From positions 2,232,001 to 2,296,000 of the forward strand of contig AP024676.1 of NCBI GenBank assembly GCA_025998955.1: a stretch of 64,000 bases of DNA, read 5' to 3'. Origin of the DNA: Candidatus Roseilinea sp. (GTDB lineage: Bacteria; Chloroflexota; Anaerolineae; J036; Brachytrichaceae). The translations under genes and the position numbers were made by a program. Each line of letters begins with the position of its first letter. Positions within the stretch are counted from its first letter, which is position 1. Of this stretch, positions 1 through 7,911 are shown in pieces. The notes under the pieces are model-generated. The model had not been told where the DNA came from, did not search any database, and saw only the letters and a list, made by a program, of their open reading frames with translations.

Positions 1-2
1 TC

Positions 3-1100
3 GCATTCGTCATCACGGCGCGCGACGCACGCATGATAACCATCCCACTCAAGGGACGCGAGCTGCAGCGCGCTTTCGTACAGGTCAATGGTCGCTTCGG
101 CGCCGTGCACGGCATCATGCCGGATCCGTATCGCCGCTTGAGTCAACCGTGGATCCTGAACAAGCTATATCAGCGCTTGATCGAACCACTCGGACAGGCC
201 GTTACTTCGGCGCAAACACTGCTCATCGCGCCACACGGCCTGTTGCATCACATCCCATTTCACGCGCTGTACCAGCAATCCCACCCCGCGGCTCCGGCTC
301 ACTTCCTCGCCTTCCATCCTGGCGGCGAACCACGCACCATCGTTTACACACCCAGCGCAACTGCACTTTTGGATTACTGCCAACGTAAACCGATCTCGGC
401 TCAAAAAGAATGCCTGGCACTGGGCTACAACGGCACAACCCTCATCCATGCGGAGACGGAGGCGCGATCGGTGGCAAACGTCACCCGCGGCGCGTGCAAG
501 CTAGGCGCACAAGCCACGCGCGATGCACTCTTGAAGGACGGCGCCCACTATCGCTATGTGCATATCGCTTGTCATGGGTGGTTCAATGCCACCTGGCCGA
601 TAGCCTCGGCACTCGCCATGGCAGATGGTGAACTCGACGTCGCCGACGTGCTTGAACATCTACGACTCGATGCTGAGTTGGTCAGTCTAAGCGCATGCGA
701 AACCGGCCGCAGCCAAGTCATACGGGGCGATGAACTGATCGGTTTGACGCGGGCTTTCCTATACGCCGGCACACCTTCAGTGGCGGTTAGCCAGTGGTTG
801 CTGAACGATCTGTCGTCGCGAATCCTGATAACCCATTTCTATCAGTTGCTGATGCGAAATGGAGACCGGTGGAAAGCAAAGGTGCTGGGGGAAGCACAGC
901 GCTTCATCAGAAATCTGAGCCTGGACGATGTGCGCGAGATTCTGCGGGAGCAGGGGGTCGAACCGACCGACGTCGAGTGGCAATCGAAGGCCCTCGTCCA
1001 CGCAGCCGGCCACGACATCAGCCGGCTGCGCGGGAACGAGCGTTTGCTTGAGCATCCCTATTACTGGGCTGCCCTCTTTCTCATCGGTGATCGTTTCTAA
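3..1100 (+). CDS. CHAT-domain (caspase-like) protein, 5' end outside window
   Basis: The reading frame is open to the left edge of the window and the residues before the first ATG (position 33) continue a plausible beta-strand, so the gene probably starts upstream. The visible part is a CHAT domain (Caspase HetF Associated with TPRs). It has the LLIAPHGLLHHIPF strand, the catalytic-His motif HIACHG and the catalytic-Cys motif SLSACETG. The GTPSVAVSQW block follows. Many CHAT proteins have TPRs before the peptidase, which would lie outside the window. It is followed after 19 nt by a membrane-anchored small protein and then an NB-ARC/TPR protein, so a protease effector activated by a STAND sensor is a reasonable inference. 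Substrate unknown. Confidence 0.85.
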   Translation, partial: AFVITARDARMITIPLKGRELQRAFVQVNGRFGAVHGIMPDPYRRLSQPWILNKLYQRLIEPLGQAVTSAQTLLIAPHGLLHHIPFHALYQQSHPAAPAHFLAFHPGGEPRTIVYTPSATALLDYCQRKPISAQKECLALGYNGTTLIHAETEARSVANVTRGACKLGAQATRDALLKDGAHYRYVHIACHGWFNATWPIASALAMADGELDVADVLEHLRLDAELVSLSACETGRSQVIRGDELIGLTRAFLYAGTPSVAVSQWLLNDLSSRILITHFYQLLMRNGDRWKAKVLGEAQRFIRNLSLDDVREILREQGVEPTDVEWQSKALVHAAGHDISRLRGNERLLEHPYYWAALFLIGDRF

Positions 1101-1119
1101 AAAGGAGGTCTGAGGTTCT

Positions 1120-1485
1120 ATGGACGCGGCAAGTGTCATCCTACTCATCGCTATCGTTCTCGTCGTGGCGCTCATCAGCTACGTGGTATGGCGCAATCCG
1201 AAAGTAAAAACATCGGTTGGCCTAGGACCGATCAGGATCAACCTCGACACAGAGCGCACGACCGAGCAAACGACACCCCAACAAGCCACAGCGGTGCACA
1301 CAGCTTCGCAGCATGGGCGGCCCACGGCGCAATTGTCGGTGGGGAATGTGCGCACGTCCCACGTGATCAACGAAGGCGCAGGCGGTCGCGCAGAAATGAA
1401 GGCGGGCGACATCGTGGGCTCAACCATCACCAACACCGCCGGTGTCGCCAAGACGACGCATAGCGCCAAGACACCAGATACGTAA
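1120..1485 (+). CDS. Small single-pass membrane protein of the CHAT/NB-ARC module
   Basis: 121 aa, preceded by a strong ribosome binding site (aaggagg at 1102-1108). Residues 5-24 form one hydrophobic helix, followed by YVVWRNPK, which suggests an N-out anchor with a cytosolic tail. The tail is Thr/Gln/Ala-rich. Residues 71-108 carry Asn/Gly-rich strands (SVGNVRTSHVINEGAGG, then AGDIVGSTITNTAG) of the kind often seen beside bacterial STAND ATPases. A similar segment (SNIRNVAGDYTEIEVRNFY) occurs near the N terminus of the next gene. I do not recognise a named family. An adaptor between membrane, peptidase and ATPase is only an inference. Confidence 0.7.
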   Translation: MDAASVILLIAIVLVVALISYVVWRNPKVKTSVGLGPIRINLDTERTTEQTTPQQATAVHTASQHGRPTAQLSVGNVRTSHVINEGAGGRAEMKAGDIVGSTITNTAGVAKTTHSAKTPDT

Positions 1486-1531
1486 TCGGTCTGCGGCCAA
1501 CGGATACGACGACGTTGGCGGCGGACCCCGA

Positions 1532-4501
1532 GTGACGATACCGATGCTTAATGGAGTGCTTTTCTCTCGCTGGCGTAAAGCGCGCACCGAGCCCTCCTCT
1601 TTGCCGCAACCCATCGCCCCGCGCCCCAGTTCGTCGCAGTTTAGCGCAGACGCAATCCTGAGTTCGAACATTCGCAACGTCGCCGGCGACTACACGGAGA
1701 TCGAGGTCAGGAACTTTTATTCTGCCCGGGCGACGCCGCAGCTCAATCCGGTCAATCGAGTCACCCTGCCGCTGCGCAGGCAATTCGTGGGACGAGAAGA
1801 TCTGCTTGCGCGGCTGGAAGAACGCCTACAACGAACACATGGCGCCAACGTTATCTGCCTGACCGGCGCTGCAGGCGTTGGCAAGAGCGCTCTAGCACTC
1901 GAGGCCGCTTATCGGTTCGGCGCGCATTTCCCGGATGGTTGCTATTGGGTAGACCTGCGCAACAACGATGCCGTGAAAGCCCTACGCGACCTGTTGAGCG
2001 CAATGGGGATGGTCAACGTCGAGCAGTTGGGCGATGACGTGTTCGCCCTCGCCGAAATCGCGCGCGGACAATTAGCGGGCAAACGCGCGCTGTTGATTCT
2101 GGATAACGCCGAGGGCGTCGTCCGGCGTCACCGGCAGCAGGTCCTTGCTATGTGCCCTTCGGCACCGGCGATGACCATCATCACTAGCCGAATCATGATA
2201 GACACAGACGACTTACGTGTAGACGTGCTGAACGACGACGATGCACTCGAGCTGCTTACGGCAAAAGGCATCTCTGCTGCTACTCAACGCGACGACGCGC
2301 TCAAGCTCGTCCGGCGACTGGGCAATCTTGCACTTGCCATCGAAATCGTCGCGCGCCGCATGTGTATTACCAAACCAGCACAATCGTGCGCCGAAAGTTT
2401 GTGTGAGATAGAAGAAAGCGCCAGCCTGATGGACACCCTCAAACTCCCTCTGAGCAATCTGCCCGCTGATAGCGTAGCAGCAGCATTTGCGTTGTCGTAC
2501 GACCTGCTCGACGATCAGCTGAGGACAGCCTTCCACGCCCTAGGCCTGTGTGCGCCTTCTGGAGCACCTGTTCAGGGCATCGCGCGCATGTGTGACGTTG
2601 CAGAACCGGTTGCGCGCGATCTGTTGCGGGCATTGGCCATGCTCTCGTTGGCGGATTTCGACGGTGAACGTGCGCAGCTCCATCCTCTGCTGCGGGACTA
2701 TGCACGTCTCCGTGTGCACGCCCATCCCGCCGAGCGCAGTGCCTTGATCGTGCGACATGTAGCGTATTTCGGCGGCGAAATCGGCAGCCGTTATCAACAG
2801 GCGCTCAACGACGAGCAAGATTCGCTTCCCGCTCTCATGCAGATCGACGCCGAATCGGCTAACGTGCGGCTTGCTCAGGAACGCGCGCTGCTTCCAGACT
2901 TCCCGGCGCCGGAATTGGCCGTGGAGATCACCGACTACCTCGCGCTATATTGGCGTCAGCGTCACATCAATCCCCAGCAGCGCCTCAACTGGATTAAGCA
3001 AGCCTGCAGGCTGGCCGAACAAACCAAGCAACAGAACAACCTGGCTAACTTGCTGCAAGCTGCCGGCGACGTGCACGCGTTCTGCGACCGGCACGACGAG
3101 GCGTTGCAATCATACGAGCGGGCCCTGGAACTGTTTACGACAATCGGCGACCGGCTGGGACAAGCCAACGCGCTCAAAGCCATCGGCGATGTTCAGGCGT
3201 TCCACAAGGAGAACGGCACGGCGCTGCAGTCATACGAGCAGGCCTTGGAATTGTTTACGACTATCGGCGACCGGCTGGGACAAGCCAACGCGCTCAAAGC
3301 CATCGGCGACGTTCAGGCGTTCCGCAAGGAGAACGACGCGGCACTGCAGTCATACGAGCGGGCGCTGGAATTGTTTACGACTATCGGCGACCGGCTGGGA
3401 CGAGCCAACGCGCTCAAAGCCATCGGCGATGTACTGGCATTTCGCGACCAGCGAGACGAGGCGATGCAGTCATACGAGCGGGCCCTGGAATTGTTTACGA
3501 CTATCGGCGACCGGCTGGGACAAGCCAACGCGCTCAAAGCCATCGGCGATGTGCTGACATTTCGCGACCAGCGAGACGAGGCGATGCAGTCATACGAGCG
3601 CGCCCTCGACCTGTTTACAGTCATCGGCGACCGGCTGGGACAAGCGGACGTTCTCAAAGCCATCGGCGATGTGCTGGCATTTCGTAAGGAGAACGACGCT
3701 GCCCTACAGTCGTACGACCAGGTGTTGAAGCTATTCACTGCAGTTGGATCGAAACTTGGGCAGGCCAACGTGCTCAAAGCCATCGGTGACGTGCAAGCGT
3801 TTCGTGATCAACGAGACGAGGCGCTGCGGTCTTATGAACGCGCCCTCGAACTTTTCATAGCCGCAGAATCGAAGCTGGGACAAGCCAATGCACTCAAGGC
3901 CATCGGGGACATCGCAGCGTTCTGCAAGGACAGTGAGGCAGCGATAGAGCAGTATGAGCGTGCATTCGAATTGTTCACCGCAGTGGGCGACCGGCTTGGA
4001 CAGGCCAACACGCTTAAGGCCATCGGCGATGTGCATGTGTCCTGCGGGGAAGACGACGCCGCATTGCACTCATATGAACGGGCGCTGGAGCTCTATACTG
4101 TAGCGGGGTCGAAGCTCGGACAAGCCCATACGCTGCAAGCTATCGGAGATATACGGGTGCTCCGCAATGAGCACGACCAAGCGCTGAAGCTATACGAGCA
4201 AGCCTTGACACTCTTCACCCTGGTCGGATCCATACTCGGGCAGGCTAACGCATACGTATCTCTAGGACACATCAGCGGCAAACACTCCTGCTTCGACAGA
4301 GCGATCAACCTATATGCCAGCATCCACGACGCCTATAGCCTCGCCCGAGGGAAGTTTTACTATGCGCTCAGCGTGTGGGACCAAAACAGCACAGTCGCCA
4401 GAGACCTGCTCATGGACGCTCGAGCGACCTGGAGCCAGATTAACTTCAAAGACGGCATGGACGCCGTTGATGATCTACTAAACCAAATGACGGGTGAATA
4501 A
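1532..4501 (+). CDS. NB-ARC (STAND) ATPase with C-terminal TPR array
   Basis: Large NLR-like protein. I place the start at GTG 1532 because the frame, although open from GTG 1442, would otherwise overlap the preceding gene by 44 nt; ATG 1544 is also possible. Counting from 1442: a short Asn/Gly-rich motif at about 75-93; the NB-ARC entry FVGREDLL near 115; the P-loop GAAGVGKSAL at 142-151; Walker B ALLILDN near 217; the sensor-like TIITSR near 245; and LALAIEIVARR, in the position of the GLPLA motif. From about residue 554 to 950 there are ten 40-residue TPR units (YERALELFTTIGDRLGQANA type) encoded by 120-nt repeats. Such proteins oligomerise on ligand binding and recruit effectors. The neighbouring CHAT gene is the obvious candidate effector. 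Confidence 0.85.
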   Translation: MTIPMLNGVLFSRWRKARTEPSSLPQPIAPRPSSSQFSADAILSSNIRNVAGDYTEIEVRNFYSARATPQLNPVNRVTLPLRRQFVGREDLLARLEERLQRTHGANVICLTGAAGVGKSALALEAAYRFGAHFPDGCYWVDLRNNDAVKALRDLLSAMGMVNVEQLGDDVFALAEIARGQLAGKRALLILDNAEGVVRRHRQQVLAMCPSAPAMTIITSRIMIDTDDLRVDVLNDDDALELLTAKGISAATQRDDALKLVRRLGNLALAIEIVARRMCITKPAQSCAESLCEIEESASLMDTLKLPLSNLPADSVAAAFALSYDLLDDQLRTAFHALGLCAPSGAPVQGIARMCDVAEPVARDLLRALAMLSLADFDGERAQLHPLLRDYARLRVHAHPAERSALIVRHVAYFGGEIGSRYQQALNDEQDSLPALMQIDAESANVRLAQERALLPDFPAPELAVEITDYLALYWRQRHINPQQRLNWIKQACRLAEQTKQQNNLANLLQAAGDVHAFCDRHDEALQSYERALELFTTIGDRLGQANALKAIGDVQAFHKENGTALQSYEQALELFTTIGDRLGQANALKAIGDVQAFRKENDAALQSYERALELFTTIGDRLGRANALKAIGDVLAFRDQRDEAMQSYERALELFTTIGDRLGQANALKAIGDVLTFRDQRDEAMQSYERALDLFTVIGDRLGQADVLKAIGDVLAFRKENDAALQSYDQVLKLFTAVGSKLGQANVLKAIGDVQAFRDQRDEALRSYERALELFIAAESKLGQANALKAIGDIAAFCKDSEAAIEQYERAFELFTAVGDRLGQANTLKAIGDVHVSCGEDDAALHSYERALELYTVAGSKLGQAHTLQAIGDIRVLRNEHDQALKLYEQALTLFTLVGSILGQANAYVSLGHISGKHSCFDRAINLYASIHDAYSLARGKFYYALSVWDQNSTVARDLLMDARATWSQINFKDGMDAVDDLLNQMTGE
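3103..4302 (+). repeat. Ten tandem 120-nt TPR-coding repeats
   Basis: Units begin near 3103, 3223, 3343, 3463, 3583, 3703, 3823, 3943, 4063 and 4183, an exact 120-nt period that keeps the frame. The first five are nearly identical at the DNA level (shared words such as cggcgaccggctggga and ctcaaagccatcggcga); later units diverge progressively. This points to recent unit duplication or gene conversion inside the sensor array. Confidence 0.9.
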
Positions 4502-4584
4502 GGCAGCGCCCCTAGAGTCAGCACGAAACACTAAACGGCAACGCTCGGAGAAGACTGGGCATTTCACAATCACTCCGCAATGAC

Positions 4585-4618
4585 GGAACAGGCCACCTTT
4601 GTCAAGGTGGCCTGTTCC
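4585..4618. terminator. Perfect 15-bp hairpin between convergent genes
   Basis: The arms at 4585-4599 and 4604-4618 are perfect reverse complements (15 bp) around the 4-nt loop TGTC. It lies between the ends of the NB-ARC gene (+) and the small membrane protein gene (-), where a bidirectional terminator is expected. There is no clear U-tract on either side. Confidence 0.65.
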
Positions 4619-4641
4619 TCGTCACAACTCAGTCGCACCAA

Positions 4642-4884
4642 TCACACACCACGGAACGAGATGCGCCCGCCAACATCGGCCAAGGCACTTTGATAGCCGA
4701 TCGAATAGGACGCTTTGCGTGCAGGTTCCGACCGCGTAGCAGGTGACCGGAAGATGAAGAAGCCAAAGGCGATTTGGAGACAAACAGCGACGGCGACTCC
4801 CAGCACTACGACGCGACGAAATCTCGATGGCGTGTTCGGTTGCAGGCTCGACGAATCGTGATGAACGGTAGACAGCTTAGACAT
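4642..4884 (-). CDS. Small membrane protein, unknown function
   Basis: 80 aa. The start is set by a good ribosome binding site on the minus strand (AAGGAGG at 4891-4897, 6 nt before ATG 4884). A basic stretch (SRFRR) precedes one hydrophobic helix at about residues 24-45 (VVVLGVAVAVCLQIAFGFFIF), so it is probably a single-pass inner-membrane protein. The C-terminal 35 residues are polar and carry no motif I recognise. It faces the NB-ARC gene across the hairpin at 4585 and is not part of that operon. Confidence 0.55.
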   Translation of the reverse strand: MSKLSTVHHDSSSLQPNTPSRFRRVVVLGVAVAVCLQIAFGFFIFRSPATRSEPARKASYSIGYQSALADVGGRISFRGV

Positions 4885-5452
4885 CTTGATCCTCCTTGGT
4901 TGAATTAATGAGATAGGTTTACCCAAACTCCGCACTTCCCTTCACCGCCTGTGATAGCTGCTCGAACATGCGCCGAAGGGTTCCTGCCTTGCTCTGAGTG
5001 CCCGTTTGCCGGCCCGATTCCGCTAAGTTCCTCTCAATGCCGTTATCGCCCTTCGGTAAGAGATTGCCCCTTGGAACGCGAAAGCTTCCTTTGCGTAACC
5101 GATTGTTCTTAAAGCTTCCCTTCTGCGAGAATCCTTGTTCCAAGCAATGCTCCTTTCCGCGTCCCACTTGATCGTCTGCTCAGCTTTCAACCGAATCGCC
5201 CGAGTCGGACGCCGACATTGCGCGGCTTGGCCGACCCATTTGGACTGCGGGCGGAAAGAACCTTTCTCCGGTTCTCTATTCCACTTGGCGCTACGGCTCA
5301 CAAATCCTGCTTCCCCTCACAAGCATTCTGATTCAGATGAGTTCACATCTTTCTACCTAATGAGACGGAAACCCATGCGATAGGAAACGGGCTATCGCTC
5401 GATCAACTCAATCCCAGCCTGGGATCGCGATCGGCGCGCCCAAGCACGGTGT
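4885..5452. other. Gene-poor spacer with degenerate purine-rich repeats
   Basis: No convincing gene. On the minus strand the word aaaggaagcttt recurs in degenerate form near 5085, 5110 and 5258. As a result two different minus-strand frames both encode the peptide KGSF. Neither frame has a family signature or a good start. It may be a decayed gene or a repeat relic. Confidence 0.4.
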
Positions 5453-5481
5453 TTGACCACGTCGCCTGTTTTCGCTAGACT
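5453..5481 (+). promoter_or_regulatory. Sigma-70-type promoter of the THI5-type ABC operon
   Basis: TTGACC (5453-5458), a 17-nt spacer and TAGACT (5476-5481). The GTG start of the first permease follows only 9 nt after the -10 box and has no Shine-Dalgarno sequence, so the transcript may be leaderless. Confidence 0.6.
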
Positions 5482-5490
5482 TGCGGGCCA

Positions 5491-6309
5491 GTGGAAGTCG
5501 CACTTTCGCCTGCACGACCAGCTCGCCGCATCCCACCCGCCCTCGCCGTCGTCCTGGTCATCGCGGCGCTGGCCGTCGCCTGGGAACTGGTCAAGCTGAT
5601 CTTCAACCTCGACAAGCGCACGCTGCCACATTTGTGGGAAATCGCCGATGCGTTCGCGCAGCCTTCGCGCCGCAACGGCCCGCCGCTGATCAGCGTGCTG
5701 CTCGAGGCAGCGCTCTACACGCTGCGCGGCGCGCTGCTGGGGTTCTTCATCGGCGCAGCGCTCGGGTTCGTGCTGGGCACAGTCTTCGCCCACTCGCCGT
5801 TGCTCGAGCGCAGCCTGGTGCCCTACGTCGTCGCATCGCAGACTGTGCCGATTCTGGCCATTGCCCCGATGGTGGTGATCTGGTTGCGTGGATCGTGGTG
5901 GTCGGTGCCGGTCATCGCCGCTTACTTGACCTTCTTCCCGGTCACCATCAACACCCTGCGCGGCATGCGCTCGCCCGACCCGCGCGCCGTCGAGTTGATG
6001 CGCTCGTATGCTGCCTCGACCTGGCAAACGCTTTGGAAGTTGCGCTTCCCCTCGGCGCTGCCGGCGATCTTCACTGCGCTCAAGATCGCGGCGACGGCCA
6101 GCGTGGTAGGCGCGATCATCGCCGAGCTGCCCTCCGGCATCCAGCAGGGCCTGGGCGGCGCGATTTTGAACTTCAACCAGTACTACATCACCGGCCCGGA
6201 GCGCTTATGGGCGGCGATTTTCATGGCCGCACTCGTCGGCATCTTGCTCTTCGTGACCGTGTCAGTCGTGGAACGCATCGTGCTGAGGAACATCGTGCGC
6301 AGCGCGTAG
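5491..6309 (+). CDS. ABC transporter permease (SsuC/ThiX/RibX-like)
   Basis: 272 aa, GTG start 9 nt after a -10 box. Multi-spanning membrane protein of the BPD_transp_1 family, with hydrophobic segments from about residue 15 and a cytoplasmic EAA-type loop (ELMRSYAASTWQTLWKLRFP) that docks the ATPase. It opens a four-gene importer (permease, ATPase, permease, binding protein). The closest functional families move nitrate, sulfonates, thiamine precursors or riboflavin. The downstream dihydropyrimidinase favours a pyrimidine-like substrate, by inference. Confidence 0.88.
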   Translation: MEVALSPARPARRIPPALAVVLVIAALAVAWELVKLIFNLDKRTLPHLWEIADAFAQPSRRNGPPLISVLLEAALYTLRGALLGFFIGAALGFVLGTVFAHSPLLERSLVPYVVASQTVPILAIAPMVVIWLRGSWWSVPVIAAYLTFFPVTINTLRGMRSPDPRAVELMRSYAASTWQTLWKLRFPSALPAIFTALKIAATASVVGAIIAELPSGIQQGLGGAILNFNQYYITGPERLWAAIFMAALVGILLFVTVSVVERIVLRNIVRSA

Positions 6310-6327
6310 CGCTGGGTAGTTGCTGCA

Positions 6328-7113
6328 ATGCAATCGGTAGTCTCGCTCAAGAACGTCAACAAAATCTTCGGCCCGGTAGAGCGGCCGACCACCATCGCGC
6401 TGAAGGACATCAACCTGGAGATCGGCCCGCGCGAGTTCGTCTCGCTCATCGGCCCTTCTGGCTGCGGCAAATCTACGCTGCTGCGCACCATCGGCGACCT
6501 GATCGAAGCCTCCAGCGGCGAGGTGACGGTGAACGGCAAGCCGGCGCGCCAGGCGCGCGTCAACCGCGAATACGGGATGGTCTTCCAGGCGCCGGTGCTG
6601 TTCGAGTGGCGCACCGTGCTGAAAAACGTCGAGTTGCCGCTGGAGATCATGGGCGTGCCCAAGGCCGAGCGGACGCGACGCGGGCGAGAGATGCTCAAAC
6701 TGGTCGAGCTGCAAAACTTCGAGCGCCACTACCCGTGGCAGCTGTCCGGTGGGATGCAGCAACGCGTGGCCATCGCCCGCGCGCTCGCCTTCCGGCCGGA
6801 GCTGCTGCTGATGGACGAGCCGTTCGGCGCGCTAGACGAGATCACCCGCGAGCGCATGAATGCGGAGCTGCTGCGCATCTGGCACGAGACGCAGACCACG
6901 GTGGTGTTCGTCACCCACTCGATCCCCGAGGCGGTTTTCCTGTCCACCCGCGTCGTGGTGATGAGCGCACGCCCCGGCCGCATCAGCGACATCATCCCGA
7001 TTGACCTGCCCTACCCGCGCAATGTCGAGACGCGCGAGGACCCGCACTTCTTCGAGCTGGTCACGACCGTGCGCGAAGCATTGCGCAAAGGCGAGGAGAT
7101 GAGAGAGACGTGA
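6328..7113 (+). CDS. ABC transporter ATP-binding protein (SsuB/TauB-like)
   Basis: 261 aa. All nucleotide-binding motifs are present: Walker A GPSGCGKST at 42-50, the signature LSGGMQQRVAIARAL, Walker B LLLMDEPFGALD, and the switch histidine in THSIPEA. It follows the first permease by 18 nt and its stop overlaps the start region of the second permease, so translation is probably coupled. It energises the importer encoded at 5491-9078. Confidence 0.93.
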   Translation: MQSVVSLKNVNKIFGPVERPTTIALKDINLEIGPREFVSLIGPSGCGKSTLLRTIGDLIEASSGEVTVNGKPARQARVNREYGMVFQAPVLFEWRTVLKNVELPLEIMGVPKAERTRRGREMLKLVELQNFERHYPWQLSGGMQQRVAIARALAFRPELLLMDEPFGALDEITRERMNAELLRIWHETQTTVVFVTHSIPEAVFLSTRVVVMSARPGRISDIIPIDLPYPRNVETREDPHFFELVTTVREALRKGEEMRET

Positions 7114-7889
7114 TGGCAAGCCCGTCGCGATTCCAGCGCTACGTCCCTCCCCTCATCGTCTTCTTCGCCGTCATTGCGTTGTGGGAAGTGCTGGTGGACC
7201 TGCTGAACGTGCAGCGCTTTCTGTTGCCGGCGCCGAGCGTGATCCTGGAAGCGTTCTTTCGCACGTTCTCGACCATCATGAGCAGCGCCGCTTACACCAT
7301 CCGCAGCGCCGTGATCGGCTTCCTGATAGGCGCGGGCGCCGGCATCCTCGTCGCGCTGGCGACGGCGCGCTGGACGACCATGCGCGAAGGGCTGATGCCG
7401 TTCGCCATCGCGCTGAATTCGGTGCCGATCATCGCCTTTGCGCCGATCATGAACAACTGGTTTGGAAGCATCAACCCCATGTCGAAGATCATGATCGTGG
7501 CGATCATCACGTTCTTCCCGATGATGATCAACATGGTGCGCGGGTTGACGCTGGTCGAGCCGGCCAAGATCGAGCTGATGCGCTCATACGCCACCACCCC
7601 GTTCGAGGTATTGACGAAGGTGCGCCTCCCAAACTCGCTGCCCTACCTGTTCAATGCGCTGAAGGTATGCAGCACCCTGGCGCTGATCGGCGCGATCGTG
7701 GGCGAATACTTCGGCGGCCCGCGCGAATCGCTGGGGGTGTATATCCTTCAGGAGGCGCAGTTGTTCCGTTTTGACAATGCGTGGGCGGCGATTATCATCA
7801 GTGCTCTACTGGGCATCGCGTTCTACCTCGTCATCCTCGCTGCTGAAAGGGTCGCGATTCCCTGGCACGCCTCGGTAGATAAGCGATGA
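7113..7889 (+). CDS. Second ABC transporter permease (SsuC/ThiX/RibX-like)
   Basis: 258 aa from ATG 7113, which overlaps the preceding TGA by one base; GTG 7110 is an alternative. It is a paralogue of the permease at 5491 and shares the EAA loop (ELMRSYATTPFEVLTKVRLP) and the same length, so the pore is probably a heterodimer. It has six or so hydrophobic segments and a conserved PIIAFAPIMNNWFG segment. The solute-binding protein follows. Confidence 0.9.
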   Translation: MASPSRFQRYVPPLIVFFAVIALWEVLVDLLNVQRFLLPAPSVILEAFFRTFSTIMSSAAYTIRSAVIGFLIGAGAGILVALATARWTTMREGLMPFAIALNSVPIIAFAPIMNNWFGSINPMSKIMIVAIITFFPMMINMVRGLTLVEPAKIELMRSYATTPFEVLTKVRLPNSLPYLFNALKVCSTLALIGAIVGEYFGGPRESLGVYILQEAQLFRFDNAWAAIIISALLGIAFYLVILAAERVAIPWHASVDKR

Positions 7890-7911
7890 ATTTCAAGAGG
7901 AGAAAAGGACT

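Noticed and set aside
3103-4302. CRISPR-like regular direct repeats
   Set aside because: The 120-nt units are contiguous, in frame and encode TPRs; there are no spacers.
4919-5383. Small frames in the spacer after the small membrane protein
   Set aside because: No ribosome binding site, no family signature and repeat-derived peptide content.
5481-7004. Long Arg/His-rich frame across two ABC genes
   Set aside because: It overlaps the permease and ATPase genes in another frame and has only composition-driven Arg/His/Ala content, with no family motif.
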